Source: CBDCFV01 sp963664625
GTDB taxonomy: Bacteria; Chloroflexota; Dehalococcoidia; Lucifugimonadales; UBA3495
Direction of reading: 5' to 3'
DNA: 64,000 bases
NCBI GenBank assembly: GCA_963664625.1
Contig: OY761541.1
Coordinates: forward strand, 62,001-126,000
Shown here: positions 24,955 through 32,964 of the stretch, in pieces
Layout: each line of letters opens with the position of its first letter
How positions within the stretch are numbered: the stretch's first letter is position 1
Notes under the pieces: model-generated
What the model was told of the DNA's origin: nothing
The model's input: the letters and a program-made list of their open reading frames with translations, nothing else
The model's database searches: none
Made by a program: the position numbers and the translations under genes

Positions 24955-24956
24955 AA

Positions 24957-25946
24957 ATGACTACTGTGCAAGACCTTCCCCAGGTTCGGGGAGTAAAAAA
25001 TATCCCTCTGGAGGAGCAGTTCACCTCCGGACACCGCACTTGCCAAGGCTGCGAGTCCGCTCTGGTGATGCGGCTCATGGTCAAGGCCTCCGGCCCCCGT
25101 ACCATCGTGCTGGGCAGCACCGGCTGCATGTACGTGGCCAACACCACCTACTACAGCACTCCCTGGGTTGTGCCGTGGATGCACACCCAGTTGGGTTCCT
25201 CCGGCTCTGCCGCCACCGGCACCGCCGCCGGCTTGGCATCCATGATGCGCAAGGGCAAGATGCAGGAAGAGCCCATCAACGTCATCGCCTTCTGCGGCGA
25301 CGGCGGCGGCGTGGACATGGGACTGTCCGCCATATCGGCGGCCCTGCAGCACGACGAGTACAACCTGCTCATCCTCTGCTACGACAACGAGTCCTACGCC
25401 AACACCGACATCCAAGTGTCGGGCAGCTCCCCTTGGGGCGCCAACTCCACGTTCAGCCCTCCGGGCAGCGAGACCCGCATCATGAACAAGCGGTGGAAGA
25501 AGAACACCGCCCCCATGCTGGCCACCGGCCATCCCGGCGTCCGCTACGTGGCCACCGCCTGCGGCTCCTACGGCTTGGACTTCAACAACAAGATACGCCG
25601 CGCCCTGACCATTGGCGGCCCCACCTTCATCCACAGCATCGACCCCTGCCCCAAGGGCTGGGACTACGACCCCAAGTACTCCCATGAACTGGGAATGTTG
25701 GCCGTCGAAGTTGGCCTCTGGGTCCAGTACGAAATCATCGACGGCGAGCTCATCCTCAACGGCCCATCCCGCGCCATCGCCCGCGGCATCCGCAAGCGGA
25801 AGCCCGTGGAAGACTACCTCCTTCGCCAAGGCCGTTTCGCCCACTTCACCCAGGAAGACATCAAGTTCTTCCAGGAGCAGGTGGACGAAAGCTGGGAGAA
25901 ATGGTGGGCCCCCGGCGTGGTCCCCTTCCACCTGCGGGAAGAATAG
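24957..25946 (+). CDS. porB: 2-oxoacid (pyruvate):ferredoxin oxidoreductase, beta subunit (TPP-binding)
   Basis: A 329-residue subunit holding thiamine pyrophosphate. ATG at 24957, right after the alpha stop, is the start; a longer open frame from 24714 is an overlap with porA. HRTCQGCESALVMRLM gives the first cysteine pair of a cluster. The TPP motif is CGDGGGVDMGLSAISAALQHDEYNLLILCYDNESYANTDIQVSGSSPWGA (GDGG from Gly114). HSIDPCPKGWDYDP supplies a further cysteine typical of PorB. The operon ends with a terminator 32 bp downstream. Confidence 0.93.
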   Translation: MTTVQDLPQVRGVKNIPLEEQFTSGHRTCQGCESALVMRLMVKASGPRTIVLGSTGCMYVANTTYYSTPWVVPWMHTQLGSSGSAATGTAAGLASMMRKGKMQEEPINVIAFCGDGGGVDMGLSAISAALQHDEYNLLILCYDNESYANTDIQVSGSSPWGANSTFSPPGSETRIMNKRWKKNTAPMLATGHPGVRYVATACGSYGLDFNNKIRRALTIGGPTFIHSIDPCPKGWDYDPKYSHELGMLAVEVGLWVQYEIIDGELILNGPSRAIARGIRKRKPVEDYLLRQGRFAHFTQEDIKFFQEQVDESWEKWWAPGVVPFHLREE

Positions 25947-25977
25947 GGGATAACCAACCCGGCAGGTCAAGACGGAA

Positions 25978-26010
25978 AAGGGGTGGCGAATAGCTGCCCC
26001 TTTCGTTTTT
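25978..26010 (+). terminator. Rho-independent terminator of the oxidoreductase operon
   Basis: AAGGGGTGGC (25978-25987), loop GAATA, GCTGCCCCTT (25993-26002): ten pairs including two G-U, followed by TCGTTTTT. It separates the core metabolic operon from the accessory island to its right. Confidence 0.85.
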
Positions 26011-26065
26011 GTATGGTGTTCGATCTTGGATTTCGATCGTACAACGTCAAGGAGAACGCGGAAGA

Positions 26066-26719
26066 ATGTACGGAGGCCCTGGAGGCTGGACTCCAGATGA
26101 TTTTGCAGACCCACCCACTACTGGCCCGGCGGAATATGATCCTTGGGCGGTGCAGTCGGATTATAACAGAGTGGACGGACATCCCGCCGATAGTCGCATA
26201 CACCCCACTATCGATCCTAAGAATCAGAGACCACTCACCACATCGACGTTAGACGTTGAGGACGACGATGACATAGACGGCACTGACACCGGTGAATGGG
26301 ACGGGGGGTATGACAGTGAGTCATCCGCTGAGATGTCAGCTTTGCTGGAATGGGATGAGATCAACTTTAGTGGCGCTGAATTTGGACAGCACAGTGGACT
26401 CAATGGAGTGTCGATTGACGATACCTATCTGGACGAGCCTGAACCTCTGATTGAGTATGATAGCCTACTGAGGGAACCTTTATACCAAGTTGATATTGAT
26501 GACCCAGACCTGTTCCGGACTATTCCGGTCGACCAATTGGTCTCAAGCATTGACGAGATCAATGATTCACAGGCTGGCGAGATCACTGACTTGCTACTGG
26601 ACTTCAGCACGTCGCGTCTCCGCAGATGGTTGCCTTGGCTCCGCCGGCAAAATTGGACCGGAGAGTCCTTGCTATTGTTCCTACAGTTTCAAGCGTATTG
26701 TGAGGTGGACCCAAGAAAC
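26066..26719 (+). pseudogene. Tryptophan-rich acidic protein of unknown function, 5' part (split by an IS3 element)
   Basis: N-terminal 218 codons of a gene broken by an insertion at 26720. ATG at 26066 (MYGGPGGWTPDDFADPP) has GGAGAACGCGGAAG upstream. The first half is proline/aspartate-rich and probably disordered, with a very acidic run (DVEDDDDIDGTDTGEWDGG). Then comes a helical part ending LRRWLPWLRRQNWTGESLLLFLQFQAYCEVDPRN. Lower GC than the oxidoreductase genes. As it stands it ends at a stop just inside the element (26732-26734), so a truncated product could be made. I recognise no family. Its 3' part is at 28019-28477. Confidence 0.75.
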
Positions 26720-26790
26720 TGGACAGGTAGCTAAGTGGGAGTCCTGCTTCTAAACTGAGGGCAGCGACAGCTGTCGAGGAGGAGCGGGAA

Positions 26791-27093
26791 ATGTCCAGAG
26801 AGAGAAGAAAGCACAGCCCGGCCTTCAAGGCCAAAGTTGCACTGGAGGCAATGAAGGGCGAGCAGACGGTGGCCGAACTGGCTGCCCGGTTCGAGGTTCA
26901 CCCCAACCAGATTCAGACATGGAAGAAGGCTCTGGTCGATGGGGCGTCCGCCATCTTTGACCAGGGCAACGGGACCAGTAAAGACAAGGGTCAGAAGAGC
27001 AAGAACAACGACGCTCTGGTGGCCCGGTTGTACCAGCAGATCGGCCAGCTCAAGGTGGAGCGGGATTTCTTGGAGGAAAGGTCCGGTCCATGA
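26791..27093 (+). CDS. IS3-family transposase OrfA (helix-turn-helix)
   Basis: A 100-residue DNA-binding protein. RRKHSPAFKAKVALEAMKGEQTVAELAARFEVHPNQIQTWKKAL is the Tnp_1/HTH_8 domain, followed by a leucine-zipper-like segment (NDALVARLYQQIGQLKVERDFLEE). Its stop overlaps the OrfB start as ATGA (27090-27093). Separate OrfB can be made by translational coupling; a fused OrfAB would need the usual programmed -1 frameshift. Confidence 0.95.
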   Translation: MSRERRKHSPAFKAKVALEAMKGEQTVAELAARFEVHPNQIQTWKKALVDGASAIFDQGNGTSKDKGQKSKNNDALVARLYQQIGQLKVERDFLEERSGP

Positions 27094-28007
27094 GCCTTGC
27101 ACAGCGACGTGAGTTGGTGGACCGGCGACATCGACACCTGTCCATAGTGCGGCAGTGTCAGTTGCTGGGCGTCAGCCGCTCCAGCCTCTACTACCGTCCC
27201 AAGGGGACCTCACAGCAGGACCTGTCCCTGATGATGGAACTGGACCGCCAGTACCTGGAGACGCCCTTTTACGGGTCCAGGCGGATGAAAGCCTGTCTGG
27301 AGAGGCGGGGCAAGCCGGTAAGTAGAAAGCGGGTGCAGCGGCTGATGCGGGTCATGGGGCTGCGGGCCATCTACCGACAACCTCGCACCAGTCGGCCGGC
27401 GCCGGAGCAACGAGTCTATCCCTACCTCCTGCGGGGTGCCAGTATCACCCGGCCCAACCAGGTGTGGGCGGCAGATATCACCTACTTGCCCATGGCCCGG
27501 GGATTCCTGTACCTCGTGGCGGTCATGGACTGGCACAGCCGGTACGTGCTGGCTTGGCGGTTGTCCAATACTTTGGAGGTCGGTTTCTGTGCCGAGGCGC
27601 TGACTGAAGCGTTGGGCCGGGGGAGGCCGGAGGTGTTCAACACGGACCAGGGCAGCCAGTTCACCAGCCGCGAGTTCACCCAGGTGCTGGAGGACAGCGG
27701 GGTGAAGATCAGCATGGACGGGAAGGGGCGCTACGCTGACAACATCTTCGTGGAGCGGCTATGGCGGACGGTGAAGTACGAAGAGGTATACCTGAAAGCC
27801 TACGGCAACGCCAGTGAGGCCCGCCGGGAACTGGGAGAATACTTCCGGTTCTACAACAACCGCAGGCCGCACCAAGCCTTGTGCTACCGGACGCCGGCGG
27901 AGGTTTTCTGCGGAGAGTCTAAGGAGACCAAAGAGAGGAGGTGTTCGGACCAACCGGTCTTGGTATCATACGACGGGATGCAGGAACCCCACTTGATTAC
28001 GGCCTAA
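27090..28007 (+). CDS. IS3-family transposase OrfB (DDE integrase core)
   Basis: A 305-residue catalytic transposase. N-terminal HTH_21 region LVDRRHRHLSIVRQCQLLGVSRSSLYY and YGSRRMKACLERRGKPVSRKRVQRLMRVMGL. The retroviral-integrase-like core carries the DDE triad in VWAADITYLPM, FNTDQGSQFTS and DNIFVERLWRTVKYEEVY, with YNNRRPHQAL after it. No internal stop. It uses the ATG that overlaps the OrfA stop. Confidence 0.96.
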   Translation: MSLAQRRELVDRRHRHLSIVRQCQLLGVSRSSLYYRPKGTSQQDLSLMMELDRQYLETPFYGSRRMKACLERRGKPVSRKRVQRLMRVMGLRAIYRQPRTSRPAPEQRVYPYLLRGASITRPNQVWAADITYLPMARGFLYLVAVMDWHSRYVLAWRLSNTLEVGFCAEALTEALGRGRPEVFNTDQGSQFTSREFTQVLEDSGVKISMDGKGRYADNIFVERLWRTVKYEEVYLKAYGNASEARRELGEYFRFYNNRRPHQALCYRTPAEVFCGESKETKERRCSDQPVLVSYDGMQEPHLITA

Positions 28008-28018
28008 TCCTGTCCAAC

Positions 28019-28477
28019 CAATGGGGTCCATCTCATTGGGAGGAGAACTCAGGACTTTGGGAGGCTTCCTTTTGGGATTCACGATTCGAGTGCTGGAGAC
28101 CAACTTGGAGTCGTTACAATCTTTCACGAGATGATCAGTTCGACCTCATCCAATCCCGCATGGGCTATTCACCAGAGAACGTAATAGACGGTGCATGGTT
28201 CCAAGATTGGGAAAGGTTCGCACTATGGAAGTATGGTTTCCAAGCCTTCGCTGAATTCGCCTTGTTCCGAGCTATCATCGCTGATAGTGAAGATTGGAGG
28301 AATCTTGTTGATTGGTATCATTCCACTGGTATCGTTCAAAACGATCATCGATCCGAGGATGGTCGGCCAATCGATGGTCTGATTTCGCGAATAGACAAAC
28401 GTTCGGGTCCGGTCTTCTGGTTTGCGTCTCAAGATTGGTACGACTTACTGGAATGGCATGACGGATTGGGTTGGTAA
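28019..28477 (+). pseudogene. Tryptophan-rich acidic protein of unknown function, 3' part (split by an IS3 element)
   Basis: C-terminal 152 codons, in phase with the part ending at 26719 once the element and one AAC are removed (QWGPSHWEENSGLWEASFWDSRFECW follows DPRN). The intact protein would have 370 residues. This half is extraordinarily rich in tryptophan, mostly in W-x-x-W or DW-type settings (SEDWRNLVDWYHS, FWFASQDWYDLLEWHDGLGW). No signal peptide, no transmembrane span and no known catalytic motif are seen. It ends 33 bp before the helicase start on the same strand, so the two were probably co-transcribed. Confidence 0.75.
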
Positions 28478-28510
28478 CTGCATTTGGATAGTCATCAAGA
28501 GGTTCTATCG

Positions 28511-31384
28511 ATGGTGAACATTCAGAAAACGCAACTCCTCGTTCCAGTGGAAGGTTGCTTTGTAGCTCACGCGGAAGAACAAGGCTTAGGCATAGTAGTA
28601 GGCCAAAAGGTTGAAAACGGAACAACATACGTGCAAACAAATTGGGGCGCCAACGGAACAACGAAATTGTACCCTGCAGCAGAGTTACGCAATGGCTTTC
28701 GACCGGGCCATATTGTGCAGGACCGACCCAAATCCAATACTCGCAGAACTATGGGAACTGGTACAGTTCAAGCTACCCGAGAGGTGGCGGGCCGCGGGTT
28801 GGTCTTGGTGCAACTGCACGAAACAGGGGAGGTCCGATGGCTCCCTTACGAAAACTTGGTTCGCCTCAGAGATGCCCGCATCAAATACGAAAGAGGGGAA
28901 GCACCGGAACCTGACAACGGCGAACGGTTCCGGCTTAAGTCCTTAGCCTACGCCCTTGACTCGTGGAACCAGGTAACAGGTGCATTGGACCGTCTCGACG
29001 TTGACCCTTTGCCGCACCAGATTGACTTGGTGCACCGGATTATGACTTCCGACCAAATGAACTGGCTTATTGCCGACGATGTGGGTCTGGGTAAGACTAT
29101 TGAAGTTGGTCTGCTTTTGGCGGCCATGAAACGCCGCAGACAGGCACGCCGGGTACTGGTCGTGTGTCCCGCTGGTATGGTCCGGCAGTGGCAAGATGAG
29201 ATGCGGTATAAATTCAACGAGGAATATCAAATATACGGCTTCGACTTCAACATAAACCAAGCTTCCTTTTGGTCTAGGTACAACAAGGTCATAGTGTCCA
29301 TTGACCGGGCCAAAACAGACCGACATAGTCCGATATTCGGTGAGTCCGGCGAGTGGGACGTTATAGTTTTCGACGAGTCCCACCATCTGAGCAAAATAGA
29401 GAACCAAGCTGTGACGCAACGATACCAACTAGCCCAAGCACTCCGGCAACTTACCGATGCATTTATTTTCCTCACCGGAACGCCTCACCAAGGAAACACC
29501 ACCCAATTCATAAATCTCTTGCTCCTATTACGCCCTGACTTGGCCCAGAGGTTTGCTTGGGTCTTTAGAGACCCATCGGTTGTTGCGGAAGTAGTGTTGC
29601 GCAACAGAAAGAGTCTCGTTACCGACGCCAATGGCGAGTTTCTGTTTCGGGGACAAGATACTCACCTCGTAGAAGTGCCGTTATCAGAACCAGCGCGAGA
29701 ATTTAACCGTCAACTCCAACGATATTTGCTATACGGTTACGCTGCTTCGGAGTCCGGAGGCGTTACAGGACGGGCGATAGGGTTCGTAATGACAACATAC
29801 CGCAAACTGGCATCGTCCAGCATTGCAGCCATAGAACGAGCGTTACAGCGTCGGTTGGCACGCCTCAAAGGCCTTGACGTAAACCTGTCTTTGGATTTTA
29901 TGACGCGCAGCTTTGCTGAAATTGATGACTCCTTTCAGGAAGGTACAGATGCCATAGACGACTTGGAAAATGTCGCGGAAAGTGTTTTCGAGTCAACCAC
30001 TGGTGTCAATCCTTTCTTTTCAGGTGAACAGGCACAAATCGCTGAGCTTCTCACTGCGGCGTCTCAAGTCAAGAGCACTGATCTCAAGTTGCAGCACTTC
30101 TTCGATGACATCGTTGATGATTTACATGAGAGAGGGCGAAAGCTACTGATTTTTACTGAATATCGTGCTACTCAGGAATATATCGTTGACGCTTTGGAAG
30201 CCCGATATCCGGGTAGTGGTGTCTCGCAAATCAACGGAAGCATGTCCTTGAACGAGAAGAGAGAGAACATTGCAGAGTTCAATGGACATGCTCGATTTAT
30301 GGTGTCGACGGAAGCCGGAGGTGAAGGCATCAATCTGCACGAGCAGTGTCACGTGATGGTCAATTACGACTTGCCTTGGAATCCGGGGCGCCTAATTCAG
30401 CGAGCGGGAAGACTGTACCGCTATGGTCAGCAAGAAAGGGTAATAGTTTTCAATCTGATGGCAGATGATGGCTTCGACAATAGAGCACTTAACATGATGT
30501 TGAGGCGAGTATTTACCATTGCCCAAGATATGGCGGGAGTCAGTCCCGAATTCCAAGAAGGGTTGGAATCGGAAATTATCGGTGAACTGCTGGAACGTGT
30601 TGACATAGCATCACTTCTTGCCGCCAATAGAACCATGGACATCAACCGGACGGAGTCGGACATCATCGAAGCGGTCAATAGAGCCAAAGAGGCAAAAACT
30701 CAGCAAGAAAAACTTTTTGCTCAGGTAGAAGGATACGATCCTAACACGGTGGCCGGTCTATACACGTTCGGACCAGAGGACGTGGTTGTTTTTCTGGAAG
30801 GGATCGTCCACCACAAAGGTATCAGAATAAGGGAAAGACTCTACAACGGGCGGGTCTTAGAATTAGAATTGCCTGAGGACTTACGTGGGCGGTTCTCTGA
30901 ATTTCCTGCACGAGCAACTGTGGTACGAGTTACAGCAGACCGACAACTGGCAAGGCGCCTTTCGGAAGTCGTCCCAATGGACTTCAAAAGCACATTCTTC
31001 GCCTATCTGATCGAATTCGCAATGTCTCCGGAATTTAAAGGTGAATATGCTAGTATTCCTGGCCCTGAATCGGGAACGCTCGGTCTTTACAAGCTTCGCT
31101 GGCAAAATGACCAAGGCGTTCCCAGAGAAGAATCGCTGTTGCCGGCGTTTGTTCCTGAGGGTGGAAGACCATTGGTCGGCAACCCGGACTTCATAGGAAA
31201 CATACTTCTTAACCCCGTGGAATACCACTTGGAACCCAGTCCTCCAGGCGCTGAAGAACGCCGCAAAATACTCAAGCAATTGGACTTGTTTGCAAATTCT
31301 GAATTGGCCAATAGGTGCACCACATTACGGCATCCCAACGACATGGTTCTGTTGGCAACTGCTGACATAACCGCGACAGATTGA
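28511..31384 (+). CDS. SNF2/RapA-like DEAD/H helicase of an accessory island
   Basis: A 957-residue superfamily 2 ATPase. ATG at 28511 (MVNIQKTQLLVP) has AGAGG upstream; a TTG at 28484 is an alternative. The first 150 residues hold two beta-rich (Tudor/SH3-like) segments (GLGIVVGQKVENGTTYVQTNW, GRGLVLVQLHETGEVRWL), as in RapA/HepA. Helicase motifs: DDVGLGKT (GLGKT at 192-196), DESHH (288-292), LTGTPHQGN, and the second RecA lobe with LLIFTEYRATQEYI, STEAGGEGINL and QRAGRLYRYGQ (630-640). The C-terminal 250 residues are unassigned. DISARM DrmD and BREX-associated helicases look similar, but their partner genes are absent. Confidence 0.88.
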   Translation: MVNIQKTQLLVPVEGCFVAHAEEQGLGIVVGQKVENGTTYVQTNWGANGTTKLYPAAELRNGFRPGHIVQDRPKSNTRRTMGTGTVQATREVAGRGLVLVQLHETGEVRWLPYENLVRLRDARIKYERGEAPEPDNGERFRLKSLAYALDSWNQVTGALDRLDVDPLPHQIDLVHRIMTSDQMNWLIADDVGLGKTIEVGLLLAAMKRRRQARRVLVVCPAGMVRQWQDEMRYKFNEEYQIYGFDFNINQASFWSRYNKVIVSIDRAKTDRHSPIFGESGEWDVIVFDESHHLSKIENQAVTQRYQLAQALRQLTDAFIFLTGTPHQGNTTQFINLLLLLRPDLAQRFAWVFRDPSVVAEVVLRNRKSLVTDANGEFLFRGQDTHLVEVPLSEPAREFNRQLQRYLLYGYAASESGGVTGRAIGFVMTTYRKLASSSIAAIERALQRRLARLKGLDVNLSLDFMTRSFAEIDDSFQEGTDAIDDLENVAESVFESTTGVNPFFSGEQAQIAELLTAASQVKSTDLKLQHFFDDIVDDLHERGRKLLIFTEYRATQEYIVDALEARYPGSGVSQINGSMSLNEKRENIAEFNGHARFMVSTEAGGEGINLHEQCHVMVNYDLPWNPGRLIQRAGRLYRYGQQERVIVFNLMADDGFDNRALNMMLRRVFTIAQDMAGVSPEFQEGLESEIIGELLERVDIASLLAANRTMDINRTESDIIEAVNRAKEAKTQQEKLFAQVEGYDPNTVAGLYTFGPEDVVVFLEGIVHHKGIRIRERLYNGRVLELELPEDLRGRFSEFPARATVVRVTADRQLARRLSEVVPMDFKSTFFAYLIEFAMSPEFKGEYASIPGPESGTLGLYKLRWQNDQGVPREESLLPAFVPEGGRPLVGNPDFIGNILLNPVEYHLEPSPPGAEERRKILKQLDLFANSELANRCTTLRHPNDMVLLATADITATD

Positions 31385-31438
31385 TCGCAGACTTACCCTT
31401 ATCGGAAAACACCCGAATGGCCACGCATAGGTAAATCC

Positions 31439-31978
31439 ATGAAGATTCAATACCTCCAAGACACCGACACTCTCCACATTGAGCTTTGCCCTGAAGAAGC
31501 GGGTGATAGGCAAGACTTCGACGACAACACCACCTTTGGTTTGGATGCCCAGGGCCGTCTATGCGCTATAACCATAAAACACGCCAGCGACCGCATTGAC
31601 GTGTCTTCTTTCAAGGGCGCGTTGCCCTACTGCAAGAAAGGCCTGAACCTAAACGCAGACGAGCAGGGTTGGCTGGACGAATACCGTCGCCAACTTCAGC
31701 AGAAATTCCCAGACCTGGTGGAGGATATCTTCATCTATGGCCCTTACTCCCGCGGTGTCAGCGACCCAGACATAGAAATGGAGGTGCTGGTTCTCATCCG
31801 GGAAGGGGATAATGCCAGGAAAGACGAAGTCAGTTACCTGGGATACATTATTGACACAGAATCTTTTTCTACCGCACCTTCAATCTCGGTATACACTCGG
31901 ACAGAGTGGGCGAAGCGAAAGCAGAATGACTCCCCTATTTACCAAAGGGTAGCCCGTGAAGGTATTAGGGTTACATGA
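31439..31978 (+). CDS. DUF2283 domain fused to a nucleotidyltransferase (MNT-like antitoxin)
   Basis: A 179-residue protein of two parts. Residues 1 to about 58 match DUF2283 (MKIQYLQDTDTLHIELCPEE, then DDNTTFGLDAQGRLCAITIKHAS), itself found in toxin-antitoxin loci. Residues about 85-179 resemble a minimal nucleotidyltransferase. The core is YGPYSRGVSDPDIEMEVLVLI, where the family has GS...G...SDxDxxV, so Ser is replaced by Pro102 and the DxD by Asp111-x-Glu113. Activity is therefore doubtful, or regulatory. It overlaps the HEPN gene by 4 bp (ATGA), the standard arrangement for MNT-HEPN pairs in which MNT modifies and silences the HEPN RNase. Confidence 0.75.
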   Translation: MKIQYLQDTDTLHIELCPEEAGDRQDFDDNTTFGLDAQGRLCAITIKHASDRIDVSSFKGALPYCKKGLNLNADEQGWLDEYRRQLQQKFPDLVEDIFIYGPYSRGVSDPDIEMEVLVLIREGDNARKDEVSYLGYIIDTESFSTAPSISVYTRTEWAKRKQNDSPIYQRVAREGIRVT

Positions 31979-32388
31979 ACAGGCGCCGAGTGGCCGCAGA
32001 GTGGCGGCGGGCGCAAGAAAGCCTCACAGCAACTCGGCTTTGCCAGTCCAACGGACTTTATGCAAATGCCATTTCGTCGGCTTACTTCTCCGTTATGCAT
32101 GGCGCGAAAGCGGGATTGGAATTACGTGGTGTGACTGCAAGGACGCATAAGGGTGTTGGAAGGATGTTCAGCCTACACCTTGTGAAACCGGGTATAATTG
32201 AGTCAGAGTGGGGTGCTCTGATCGGTCAGCTAGGCGAGCTGCGCATCGCTGCGGAGTACGACATTGAAGAGCTTTTCACCGAATCGGACGGCCATTCCGC
32301 CTATAATCGCGCAGAAGCCTTCCTCAATCGCATCCTACCTATTGTAGCCGACGCGATTCCTCCAGCGGAGCCACAAGCATCGCTATAG
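31975..32388 (+). CDS. HEPN-domain protein (toxin-like partner of the MNT gene)
   Basis: A 137-residue, mostly helical protein of the HEPN superfamily (the PF05168-like kind). WRRAQESLTATRLCQSNGLYANAISSAYFSVMHGAKAGLELRG is the first helix pair, then TARTHKGVGRMFSLHLV and LGELRIAAEYD, the counterpart of the family's conserved R..ADY. The strict RNase motif R-x4-6-H is not clearly present. It starts inside the MNT stop codon, so the two are translationally coupled. Predicted type VII toxin-antitoxin toxin or a relic of one. The gene ends 3 bp from the convergent dioxygenase gene, the right edge of the island. Confidence 0.75.
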   Translation: MNRRRVAAEWRRAQESLTATRLCQSNGLYANAISSAYFSVMHGAKAGLELRGVTARTHKGVGRMFSLHLVKPGIIESEWGALIGQLGELRIAAEYDIEELFTESDGHSAYNRAEAFLNRILPIVADAIPPAEPQASL

Positions 32389-32391
32389 CAG

Positions 32392-32925
32392 TCAAAAAAA
32401 CACACTCAAATTCTTCGCCAGTATCACGTTCGAGTCCAAAACAATGGTCCGCCGCGCAATCTTCCAGCCCTCGTCCGTCCTCCGCAGTACATCCTCCCGG
32501 CTGCCGGCGAAAATGTTCTCGTCCGTCTCGTGGTGCGACCGGTACAGTATGAAAGCCGTCTTCGCCTTCACAACCTCATCCGACACCGGCTCAACCACCA
32601 GGTTGCCCACCAGGTGCCGGGTGCGCGACGGTGGGTCCTCCGCCCATGCCATACCCGTCTCCAAGCGGTCCACCCGCATGGTCAGGTAGGTCTTGTCGTC
32701 CTCGAAGATGGCCAGATCCCCTTCCTCCGACAACTCCCGATGCAGCTCGTGGCGGTGCACGTTCAATCGCCGCGGCATGAAGTACAGGACGTCGTCCGTA
32801 AACAGGTCCAGCCATTCCCGGAAACGCCGCTCGTCCAGCATCCAAGCCTCGGCGATGTAGAATTGCATCAACTCATGCCACAACTGTTGCTGTGACTGCG
32901 TTGCTCTCCGGTCGCTTGCTGTCAT
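32392..32925 (-). CDS. Ring-hydroxylating dioxygenase, beta (small) subunit
   Basis: A 177-residue NTF2-like protein with the family pattern: QFYIAEAWMLDERRFREWLDLFTDDVLYFMPRRL, DDKTYLTMRVDRLETGMAWAEDPPSRTRHLVGNL and REDVLRRTDEGWKIARRTIVLDSNVI. The beta subunit is structural in the alpha3-beta3 oxygenase. It lies 39 bp after the alpha gene in the same operon; ferredoxin and reductase partners are not nearby. Stop-to-stop distance to the HEPN gene is only 3 bp. Confidence 0.92.
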   Translation of the reverse strand: MTASDRRATQSQQQLWHELMQFYIAEAWMLDERRFREWLDLFTDDVLYFMPRRLNVHRHELHRELSEEGDLAIFEDDKTYLTMRVDRLETGMAWAEDPPSRTRHLVGNLVVEPVSDEVVKAKTAFILYRSHHETDENIFAGSREDVLRRTDEGWKIARRTIVLDSNVILAKNLSVFF

Positions 32926-32964
32926 TGCCCGCCCTTAACGACTGGTCCCCGTTAATCGGGAACC

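Larger units (their letters stand above)
26720..28015 (+). mobile_element. IS3-family insertion sequence, complete, 1296 bp
   Basis: Starts TGGACAGGTAG and ends CCTAATCCTGTCC, giving terminal inverted repeats GGACAGG-TAG/GGACAGGATTAG. AAC stands on both sides (26717-26719 and 28016-28018), fitting a 3-bp target duplication. Taking out the element plus one AAC rejoins the host gene in frame, which fixes the ends well. Both transposition genes are intact, so the insertion looks recent and possibly active. Its GC is closer to the core genome than to the AT-richer island around it. Confidence 0.92.

Noticed and set aside
24732..26114. 460-codon open frame on the minus strand
   Set aside because: Antisense shadow of porB in GC-rich DNA; Gly/Ala/Val-rich with no domain.
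28511..31384. DISARM or BREX system
   Set aside because: Only a related helicase is present; drmA, drmB, drmC, pglZ and brx genes are absent on both sides.
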